Source: Treponema sp.
GTDB taxonomy: Bacteria > Spirochaetota > Spirochaetia > Treponematales > Treponemataceae
Length of the DNA: 15,846 nt
Assembly (NCBI GenBank): GCA_018385415.1
Contig: JAHAZA010000066.1
Location: forward strand, 1 to 15,846
Direction of reading: 5' to 3'
This document shows, piece after piece, positions 6,279 to 12,465 of this stretch (positions within the stretch are counted from its first letter, which is position 1; each line of letters begins with the position of its first letter). The notes beneath the pieces were generated by a model. It did no database searches. It saw only the letters and a program-made list of their open reading frames with translations, and was not told the DNA's origin. The position numbers and the translations under genes are program-made.

Positions 6279-7151
6279 TTAAACAGCCTGAACATTTTCA
6301 ACTTCATTGAATAATCCATTCTGATAAGCATAGCTGTAAAGTACTTTTGAAATATCACCAAGCGGCTTCTTAACTTTAAGCTGTGAATCAAATCCAAGTT
6401 CATACATAAATGCTGTAACTTCTTTTGTTTTTTCTGTATCCCAAAGTTTTGCTCTGTCCATATTTACGAACTCGCACTTTTCTGATTCCGCAATTGCCTT
6501 AATATGGCGATTCATTTCTACTTCAACCTTTGATTCTTCTTCGAGAGAAACAAGTGCAATACGACGGTCTTTATTCTGATGCCTGATACTTGAAAGCAAT
6601 TCAAGATATTTTACATCAAAATCTGCACTGTTATTCTTGAACATCTCAACATCTTCTTTTCCAAGATGAATGATTACAGCTTCAGGATTCATTGGCTCAA
6701 CTGATTCAAGATATGTCTTTCTTGCATCCTTAAGTGAAAGTCCGTATTTGCTTCTATTGTACATCTTGAAATTAAAATTGAATGACTGAGCTACTTCTGC
6801 TACCGGAATTTCTTTGTCCAAAGAACCACCCAACAATACAACTGATTCGCCATCTGATTTTTTAACATCCATCTTCATTGCTTCTGATCTCCTGTCCAAT
6901 GCACGATTTCTGAAATAAACCACAAGATTTGTAAATACGATTACAAGATTCAAAATGTAAACTGCCAGAACATAGTTGATCTGATGATTCATAAGCTTCG
7001 CAGTAATTCCTGCGATATAACCAACAATGATAAGAAGAATAAATGCAAGGCTCATGCCCTTTGCACTTTTCGCTTTAATAGCTTTTCTTACATTCATCGG
7101 CCAAGAAAAACCAAAACACACCAGCATAGCTGCTTCAAAAATTGAACTCAT
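6279..7151 (-). CDS. PQ-loop (SemiSWEET-like) membrane domain fused to an SGNH-like domain
   Basis: 290 aa. Residues ~5-82 form three membrane spans of the PQ-loop/SemiSWEET type: GFSWPMNVRKAIKAKSAKG with the Pro-x-Asn feature, then SLAFILLIIVGYIAGI and a third span VLAVYILNLVIVFTNLVVYF. A basic linker (RNRALDRRSEAMK) leads to a cytoplasmic-looking domain from ~102. That domain resembles an SGNH hydrolase: VVLLGGSLDKE as block I with Ser110, IIHLGKEDVE as block III where the expected Asn is Glu166, and NRHIKAIAESEKCEFVNMD. The C-terminal DxxH block is not evident (GDISKV at 265-270), so catalysis is doubtful. PQ-loop proteins transport small solutes or sense them as dimers. ATG is preceded by GGAGGT at good spacing. 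Domain calls come from motif reading; the fusion's function is unknown. Confidence 0.65.
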   Translation of the reverse strand: MSSIFEAAMLVCFGFSWPMNVRKAIKAKSAKGMSLAFILLIIVGYIAGITAKLMNHQINYVLAVYILNLVIVFTNLVVYFRNRALDRRSEAMKMDVKKSDGESVVLLGGSLDKEIPVAEVAQSFNFNFKMYNRSKYGLSLKDARKTYLESVEPMNPEAVIIHLGKEDVEMFKNNSADFDVKYLELLSSIRHQNKDRRIALVSLEEESKVEVEMNRHIKAIAESEKCEFVNMDRAKLWDTEKTKEVTAFMYELGFDSQLKVKKPLGDISKVLYSYAYQNGLFNEVENVQAV

Positions 7152-7164
7152 AATTTTTACCTCC

Positions 7165-7176
7165 AGGGTTTACCCT
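7165..7176 (-). other. small inverted repeat just before the ribosome binding site
   Basis: AGGGT-AA-ACCCT on the minus strand lies immediately upstream of GGAGGT of the PQ-loop/SGNH gene. It could be an operator half-site pair or a small hairpin next to the ribosome binding site. The rest of 7152-7317 is A/T-rich divergent intergenic DNA without an obvious full promoter. Confidence 0.3.
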
Positions 7177-7317
7177 AACTTTTTACATTAAGCATCTTAA
7201 TCAGAAAAAAAAATGTTTCAATTTTATTAAAGAATGAAAAATTTTTTCTCTCTGCTTTTCAATTTTTTTTACTTTTAAAAGGTTTTAATAAGTTTAATTT
7301 CTGATATATTTATAATC

Positions 7318-8946
7318 GTGAATATATATAGAAAGAAAAAAGGCTCATTAAATTCCATCCGCAAAGAAATACAGATAACTCATCTCATATTAATTGTTGT
7401 AATTACAATTTTATTAAGCGTGGGTGGAGCTTATATTAACATCAATGCCAATGCGCAAGCTCAGGATAAGAATCTTAGAAATACAGCCGACTTAATTTCT
7501 CGTCTTTACAGTTATACAAAAGATCTTTCTCAGGAACAGTTTACACTCTACTTCAATTCAGTATGCCGGGAACTTCCTGATGTAGACGTAATTTCTATCG
7601 TCAATGATGATCTAAAAAGAATCTATCACACCAACAATTCTTTAATCGGCACAATCTACGATGGAAAGGTTCCTGACTTCTCCATCAATTCCAATAACCT
7701 TCAGAACTTTGATGAAACTGGACCTTCAGGACCACAGCGCAGAACCTATTGTGCAATTTACGATGAAAACGGTCACTATGCAGGCTTTATCATGACCATC
7801 ATCCTTAAGACCTCAATTCGTTCCGTAACCACCCGCACAATCATGCTGTTCATCGCAGTCACAATTGCCGCTATCCTGATAGAAATCGCAATATCCGGTA
7901 CTTTTTCGCGCCGTATCAAACAACGCCTTTTAGGGTATGAACCAGATACATTTACTTCAATGTTCACAATACGCGACAACATTCTTGAATCGATCAATGA
8001 TGGTATCATCGCCCTTGATGATGAACTTAACATCCAGTTTATGAATAAAGCCGCAATGGAGATGTTAAAATGTTCGGGTAACGAAACTGTTAACGAAATC
8101 AACAGTAAATTATTTACCGATGATGTTTTATTACAAGCAGTTAATCATAACGAAAGTTCCTTCAACATCCATAAAAAAACTCCCGACGGAACAGAACTTT
8201 TAATTGACTGCATTCCTGCAAAAAAAGAAAACATTATAAACGGCGCTGTAGTAATTCTTCACGATAGAACCGAATATACTAAACTCATGGAAGATCTTTC
8301 AGGAACCAAATATCTTGTTGATTCCATGCGGGCAAATAATCACGATTTTACAAACAAGCTTCATGTCATTCTCGGACTTATTCAGATCGGCGAATATGAC
8401 AAGGCAGTTTCGTATATCGAAAATATTTCAATCATTCAGCGGGAAACTTTAAGCAAGGTAATGCATTCAGTGGACAATCCATCCTTTGCAGCACTGCTCA
8501 TCGGAAAAATCGCACGAGCTTCAGAATGCAATGTAAAATTTATTCTCAAAGAAGGAATTAACTTTAAAGATTCAGATGTTCACATTCCATCTGAAGCATT
8601 GGTTACTATTGCGGGAAATCTTATTGATAACGCAATTGATTCAATGAACATGAATTTTGCACTTGATTCACAAGCTGTCCGGGAACTTGTATTTGGTGTT
8701 TTCACAAAACCTGGAGAGCTGCTGATTACAGTTGATGACACAGGATGTGGAATTCCTGATGAGGACAAAGACAAAGTTTTTGACAATGGTTTTTCTACAA
8801 AAGGAACCGGTCGAGGCATCGGCCTTTACCATACAAAACAATTGGTTAAAAGCCTGGGAGGGAACATTCTGTTTGAATCTCAGGTTGATGCAGGAACTTC
8901 GTTTATCGTAAGTTTCAATCAGAATGATGTACAGGAGAAAATATGA
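7318..8946 (+). CDS. sensor histidine kinase, DcuS/CitA type
   Basis: 542 aa with the standard layout of this family. A membrane span lies at ~21-41, an extracytoplasmic ligand domain at ~42-170, a second span at ~174-196 (TIMLFIAVTIAAILIEIAI), then a cytoplasmic PAS domain at ~218-325 (ILESINDGIIALDDELNI). The CitA/DcuS-type histidine box follows, NNHDFTNKLHVILGLIQ with His342, then the ATPase domain: N-box GNLIDNAID (433-441), G1 DDTGCGI (473-479), and GTGRGIGLYHTKQLV (496-510). Relatives sense di- or tricarboxylates in the periplasm. The start is GTG 7318 with no ribosome binding site, and no other in-frame ATG, GTG or TTG occurs before codon 41 inside the first span. TATAAT at 7311-7316 abuts it. 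ATGA overlap couples it to the response regulator. Confidence 0.9.
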   Translation: MNIYRKKKGSLNSIRKEIQITHLILIVVITILLSVGGAYININANAQAQDKNLRNTADLISRLYSYTKDLSQEQFTLYFNSVCRELPDVDVISIVNDDLKRIYHTNNSLIGTIYDGKVPDFSINSNNLQNFDETGPSGPQRRTYCAIYDENGHYAGFIMTIILKTSIRSVTTRTIMLFIAVTIAAILIEIAISGTFSRRIKQRLLGYEPDTFTSMFTIRDNILESINDGIIALDDELNIQFMNKAAMEMLKCSGNETVNEINSKLFTDDVLLQAVNHNESSFNIHKKTPDGTELLIDCIPAKKENIINGAVVILHDRTEYTKLMEDLSGTKYLVDSMRANNHDFTNKLHVILGLIQIGEYDKAVSYIENISIIQRETLSKVMHSVDNPSFAALLIGKIARASECNVKFILKEGINFKDSDVHIPSEALVTIAGNLIDNAIDSMNMNFALDSQAVRELVFGVFTKPGELLITVDDTGCGIPDEDKDKVFDNGFSTKGTGRGIGLYHTKQLVKSLGGNILFESQVDAGTSFIVSFNQNDVQEKI

Positions 8947-9620
8947 CCTATAATGTTTTAATTGTTGAAGATGATCCTATGGTCGCAATGATTAACGAAC
9001 AATATGTCCGTAAAAATAAAAATTTTAATGTTTCCGGCTCCTGCAGAAATGGCCAGGAAGCAATCGCCTTTCTTGAAGAACACAAGGTGGATCTTGTCAT
9101 TCTCGACGTCTTCATGCCATTTATGGACGGAGTAGAAACATTAAAAAAAATCAGGGAAGGAAAATTCAACACCGAAGTCATTATGGTTACAGCTGCAAAT
9201 GATACTGCAACCTTAGAAAACACAATGCACCTTGGCGTCATAGATTACCTGATCAAGCCATTCGCTTACGAACGCTTTCAGGTAGCCCTTGAAAAATTTG
9301 CCGCACATGCTTCTGCCTTAAAAGAAGCAAATGTGCTGGACCAAAACAGTGTTGATAATATTATTTCCAACACCAAAAAGTTATCCCCTAAAGACTACCC
9401 AAAAGGCATCCAGGAAAAAACTCTCAATCTTATACTGTCCTGCCTTGAGTGCAAGAAAGGCTGGACTACCGGCGACTGTATTGCAGAAACTGTTGGACTT
9501 TCAAGCGTAACTATACGACACTACATGAACTATCTCGTACAAGAAGGTCAGGTAACAGAAAGCATCAATTACGAGACCGGTGGCCGTCCAAGTATGTTGT
9601 ATACTTTGAAGAAAGGCTAA
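8943..9620 (+). CDS. response regulator, CitB/DcuR type
   Basis: 225 aa. The receiver domain is complete: acidic pair at VEDDP (residues 9-11), phospho-acceptor Asp55 in LVILDVFMPFMDG, Thr83 in MVTA, Lys105 in LIKPF. The C-terminal part (~145-225) contains a winged-helix/HTH output domain, TTGDCIAETVGLSSVTIRHYM followed by LVQEGQVTE and GGRPSMLYTL, characteristic of the CitB family. It is phosphorylated by the kinase encoded immediately upstream, whose stop overlaps this ATG by ATGA. In known pairs the targets are carboxylate transport and fermentation genes. Neither neighbour is an obvious C4-dicarboxylate or citrate carrier; the SSS symporter 4 kb away is the only transporter in the window, and a link is speculation. 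Its stop overlaps the stop of the convergent XRE gene by three bases. Confidence 0.9.
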   Translation: MTYNVLIVEDDPMVAMINEQYVRKNKNFNVSGSCRNGQEAIAFLEEHKVDLVILDVFMPFMDGVETLKKIREGKFNTEVIMVTAANDTATLENTMHLGVIDYLIKPFAYERFQVALEKFAAHASALKEANVLDQNSVDNIISNTKKLSPKDYPKGIQEKTLNLILSCLECKKGWTTGDCIAETVGLSSVTIRHYMNYLVQEGQVTESINYETGGRPSMLYTLKKG

Positions 9621-9946
9621 GCACTTAATTTTGACTTACAGCTCTTCACATTTTTTTCACTTAAATTATCTGCAACATCTGCAGCACAGTTGATTTCAAC
9701 TTCTACATTTCTGCTGATTACAAGCTGTTCAACTGGTACATTGAATAATCTTGATAAAACCAACAGATTGTCGATAGATGGAATGTTTTTGCCCTGTTCC
9801 CAGGCATAAACAGCCTGAGGGTATTCAAAGCCGAAAATGTTCTGAATATCCCTTACGCTAAATCCACACTTCTTTCTTAAAAACTTGATTTGATTTCCAG
9901 TCTCAACGATATCTATAACTGGTTTGAAAAAATTGATTCTCTCCAT
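9617..9946 (-). CDS. XRE-family helix-turn-helix regulator
   Basis: 109 aa. A Cro/CI-type HTH occupies ~16-72: TGNQIKFLRKKCGFSVRDIQ, then FGFEYPQAVYAWEQGKNIPS and LLVLSRLFNVPVEQLVI, all positions typical of the fold. The C-terminal ~35 residues are polar (EINCAADVADNLSEKNVKS) and unassigned. ATG 9944-9946 is preceded by GGAG ten bases upstream, inside the end of the overlapping small upstream gene, so the two are probably one transcript. No toxin partner is recognised. It is convergent with the response regulator, and the two stop codons overlap with no terminator between, so antisense read-through is likely. Confidence 0.8.
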   Translation of the reverse strand: MERINFFKPVIDIVETGNQIKFLRKKCGFSVRDIQNIFGFEYPQAVYAWEQGKNIPSIDNLLVLSRLFNVPVEQLVISRNVEVEINCAADVADNLSEKNVKSCKSKLSA

Positions 9947-10149
9947 GATTTATTACTCCATATACTTTCTACAAAAATTCCGGCATGCGCCTGTTTAATA
10001 GACGCTGTTGTGCCATTACCAACAAATGCATTAATTACTGTGTGATTACGCTTTTCATTATGAAGGACACGTGTGCTACGGACAGCATGTTTTAGAAGCA
10101 TCACTTTAACAGCAGTTACATCTGAGTGAATATTTGTATGTTTATCCAT
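9913..10149 (-). CDS. small protein of unknown function upstream of and overlapping the XRE gene
   Basis: 78 aa, basic, with several His and Asn residues (DKHTNIHSD, LHNEKRNHTVINAF). No membrane span and no recognised domain. Support for it being real: AAGGAGG eight to nine bases before the ATG, a near-consensus promoter 130 bases upstream on the same strand, and otherwise empty DNA. Against: its last ~11 codons are out of frame over the XRE start, and its composition gives no family. It could be a small partner of the XRE regulator, or a translated leader through which XRE translation is coupled. Function not assigned. Confidence 0.5.
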   Translation of the reverse strand: MDKHTNIHSDVTAVKVMLLKHAVRSTRVLHNEKRNHTVINAFVGNGTTASIKQAHAGIFVESIWSNKSWRESIFSNQL

Positions 10150-10181
10150 GTGAAGCGTCCTCCTTGAACGTAAAAATAATT

Positions 10182-10257
10182 AATGCCAACGGCATTTGAA
10201 TCTTTGTATCAAGTCAGGTAATAAACCAGAAGATACGATGTCTGGTTAGACCGACTT
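10182..10257 (-). promoter_or_regulatory. structured 5' leader of the small gene/XRE transcript
   Basis: Within the ~120-base leader are AACCAGA/TCTGGTT (10224-10230 with 10241-10247, 10-base loop), enclosed by AAGTC/GACTT (10211-10215 with 10253-10257), and a compact AATGCC-AAC-GGCATT hairpin (10182-10187 with 10191-10196). This is more pairing than expected for a short leader. It may be an operator for the XRE protein or a cis-acting RNA; I do not recognise a known riboswitch class. Confidence 0.4.
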
Positions 10258-10277
10258 AATTTTTGATTTGTAGAACC

Positions 10278-10306
10278 ATTATACAACTTTTAGTAAACCT
10301 TGTCAT
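10278..10306 (-). promoter_or_regulatory. near-consensus sigma-70 promoter for the small gene and XRE regulator
   Basis: On the minus strand ATGACA (10301-10306, five of six matches to TTGACA), a 17-base spacer, then a perfect TATAAT (10278-10283). The -35 touches the last base of the stop codon of the PatB-like gene, so this promoter starts a new unit inside an otherwise co-directional region. Confidence 0.65.
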
Positions 10307-11460
10307 TAAAGTGTTAGTTTAAATTTTTTTAATCTTTCCATAGCATCTTCAAGAATGATTCTCGGACAGGCAAGATTGATTCTGACAAAATTTTCACCAG
10401 TCTTGCCATATTCATTACCACCAATAATGAAAAGACCTGTTTTTTCTTTTAACCTTTGTGCAAACACATTTCCATCAATTCCGTCTGGAAGTTTTACCCA
10501 TAGAAGATAAGTTGCTTCAGCATTGATTACAGAAAGACCTTTGCAATTCTGTGCAATATAATCTGCAGCAAATTTTCTGTTTTCGTAAATATATTCGTTA
10601 AGCTGATTAAGCCAGTCTTCACCACCATTAAAAGCTGCAACCGTTGCATCAATTGCAAAAACATTTGGTTCAGCAACTTCATCTGTATTCAAACCGCGCC
10701 ATACTTTGTGCCTTAAAAATTCATCAGGAACAACAACAGCCGCTGTGTTGATTCCTGCAATATTAAAACATTTAGTCGGAGAAATACAACTTACCGAAAT
10801 TGAAGCGCACACATCCGATGCTGCTGCAAAAGGAATGTACGATTTACCTGGCACTGTAACATCACAGTGAATTTCATCGCTGATTACTTTTACTCCGTGC
10901 TTCTTACAAAGCTCACCGATACGGGCAAGTTCCTCTTTCTTCCAGATTGTCCCCGTCGGATTCTGCGGATTACAGAGAATCATCAGCGAACACTGTGGGT
11001 CAGAAAGATCTTTTTCAAGACGATTAAAATCGATTGTATAATTTGTGCCGTCAAAAGCCAGCGGACTTTCCAAAGGAACACGACCATTATTAACAATGGA
11101 GTTAAAGAAAATATTATAGCACGGTGTCTGAACAAGAACCTTTTCTGCCGCAGTTGTAAGCTTACGAACACATGAAGAAATCGCAGGAATAATTCCTGTC
11201 GTAAAAATCAGCCATTCTCTTTTGATTTCAAAATTGTGACGACGCTTCCACCAGCTTATATAACTCTGTTCCCACTCTTCGCCATAAATCGAATAACCAA
11301 AAATACCAAACTGTGCTTTTTTTACAATTGCTTCTTTTACACAAGGTGCTGTTTCAAAATCCATATCAGCAACCCATAATGGCAAAACGTCTTTTTCAGA
11401 ATCCCATTTGTAGGAATTCGTATTTCTTCGATCAATTACTCTGTCAAAATCGTATTTCAT
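10306..11460 (-). CDS. MalY/PatB-family PLP enzyme (cystathionine beta-lyase / aminotransferase)
   Basis: 384 aa fold-type I PLP enzyme. It starts MKYDFDRVIDRRNTNSYKWD, the usual N-terminus of PatB/MalY proteins, and contains ADMDFETAP, YGYS-like substrate segment (FGYSIYG), CNPQNPTG (Asn167), SDEIHCD (Asp195, which contacts the pyridine ring) and SPTKCFNIAG with the PLP-binding Lys230. C-terminal FVRINLACPR carries the carboxylate-binding Arg. The family cleaves cystathionine or cysteine to pyruvate, ammonia and a thiol, and some act as aminotransferases. The frame extends 12 codons to an ATG that directly abuts the upstream stop (TAA then ATG), but that start lacks a ribosome binding site while ATG 11460 has GAAGAG in place and fits the family start. 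It follows the DUF3737 gene in one operon. Confidence 0.85.
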   Translation of the reverse strand: MKYDFDRVIDRRNTNSYKWDSEKDVLPLWVADMDFETAPCVKEAIVKKAQFGIFGYSIYGEEWEQSYISWWKRRHNFEIKREWLIFTTGIIPAISSCVRKLTTAAEKVLVQTPCYNIFFNSIVNNGRVPLESPLAFDGTNYTIDFNRLEKDLSDPQCSLMILCNPQNPTGTIWKKEELARIGELCKKHGVKVISDEIHCDVTVPGKSYIPFAAASDVCASISVSCISPTKCFNIAGINTAAVVVPDEFLRHKVWRGLNTDEVAEPNVFAIDATVAAFNGGEDWLNQLNEYIYENRKFAADYIAQNCKGLSVINAEATYLLWVKLPDGIDGNVFAQRLKEKTGLFIIGGNEYGKTGENFVRINLACPRIILEDAMERLKKFKLTL

Positions 11461-11496
11461 TTTTTTCTCTTCAATAGGAATTTCCATCCCCTGCAT

Positions 11497-12384
11497 TTAA
11501 AAGCAGTTTTCATTTGGATTTGGATCTTCACTGAAAGTCTTTTCTATTTCTTTACAATCAATTATAGTAGCATTAACATCACAACGCTTTGGATTTAAAA
11601 TCAAAGTTCCGATTCTTTCACATTTAATTTTTCCGCCACATGGATTTTTTACACTTTCAATTTTTCCGTTTACCTGTGCATCAATACCTGTTGAATATTC
11701 AAAAGCTAAAGGTGTATTAATCAACGTACAATTTTCTAAAGTCAAACCATCAATATAGCAAAGTCCCTGATCACTTTCAATTTTACAATTTACAAACTTT
11801 ACATTCTTAGAATGCCATCCAAGATATTCACCGATGATTTTAGAATCATAAACTACTACATTTTCGCAATTCCAGAATGCATCCTTTGAAATTATTTTAG
11901 AATTGTGAATTTCAATATTCCTTCCACCATCTAAAAGATAGTTACCGTCAATTTCAAAATTGTCCGCATAAAATTCTGAAGAGTTCATGGCAAAGTAATC
12001 ACCCTTTGCATACACATTATCAAGCTTGATATTACGGCACATCCACATTGTTTCTGCAGCATTTTCAAAGCGAACATTCTTAAGAAAAATTCCATCACTT
12101 CTTCTGAACTCTTTAGGCGCTTTTATAACAGTATTTTCAATCGAAAAGTTTTTTGTATACCACAAGCCTGATTTTCCCAGTTCATTAAATGTTGAATCTT
12201 TAACATTAATGTTTTCAGAAATCCAGAACGGATATTTATAAGAGAAAGTACAGTTTTCTGCCTTAACATTTTTCGAATGTTTTAAAGGCGATTCTCCATC
12301 ATAAAATTCACAAGAGTTGTAATTTGAATCTGTGGAATAATATTGAGCTCTCTCTCCAATAAAGATCTGCTTTTCGTAATTCAT
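11497..12384 (-). CDS. DUF3737 family protein, right-handed beta-helix
   Basis: 295 aa. Recognised from the sequence style: NYEKQIFIGERAQYYSTDS, then a long run of short repeats in which hydrophobic, Asn and Cys residues recur every ~20 residues (KHSKNVKAENCTFSYKYPFW, ENINVKDSTF, CRNIKLDNVYAKGDYF, SKNVKFVNCKIESDQG). These are coils of a pectate-lyase-like beta-helix; hallmark phrases such as LWYTKNF, LDGGRNIEI and AFEYS match DUF3737. No signal peptide, so it is cytoplasmic. Activity is unknown for the family. The second ATG (12384) is preferred over 12402, because GGTG lies six bases before it and the promoter at 12406-12434 would start RNA at about 12399, inside the longer frame. It is directly upstream of the PatB-like gene. 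Confidence 0.85.
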   Translation of the reverse strand: MNYEKQIFIGERAQYYSTDSNYNSCEFYDGESPLKHSKNVKAENCTFSYKYPFWISENINVKDSTFNELGKSGLWYTKNFSIENTVIKAPKEFRRSDGIFLKNVRFENAAETMWMCRNIKLDNVYAKGDYFAMNSSEFYADNFEIDGNYLLDGGRNIEIHNSKIISKDAFWNCENVVVYDSKIIGEYLGWHSKNVKFVNCKIESDQGLCYIDGLTLENCTLINTPLAFEYSTGIDAQVNGKIESVKNPCGGKIKCERIGTLILNPKRCDVNATIIDCKEIEKTFSEDPNPNENCF

Positions 12385-12405
12385 TTTTTTCACCGAGTTC
12401 ATTGT

Positions 12406-12434
12406 ATAATAAAAAAGCCGGATATGCTATTCAA
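12406..12434 (-). promoter_or_regulatory. promoter for the DUF3737-patB-like operon, nested in a terminator
   Basis: On the minus strand TTGAAT (12429-12434), 17-base spacer, TATTAT (12406-12411). The -35 lies in the loop of the MCP terminator hairpin and the -10 begins at the end of its T-run. It predicts a leader of only ~15 bases that still includes the GGTG ribosome binding site. Confidence 0.45.
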
Positions 12435-12444
12435 CACATCCGGC
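12411..12444 (-). terminator. intrinsic terminator of the chemotaxis receptor gene
   Basis: On the minus strand GCCGGATGTG and CATATCCGGC form a 10-bp stem with one G-U pair around an 8-base loop, followed by six T. It lies ~20 bases after the MCP stop codon. Confidence 0.85.
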
Positions 12445-12465
12445 CTTATCAACGACAACTACAAT

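Noticed and set aside
10182..10257. A known riboswitch in the leader of the small gene/XRE transcript.
   Set aside because: The stems do not match the conserved cores of riboswitch classes I can recognise, so only a structured leader is claimed.
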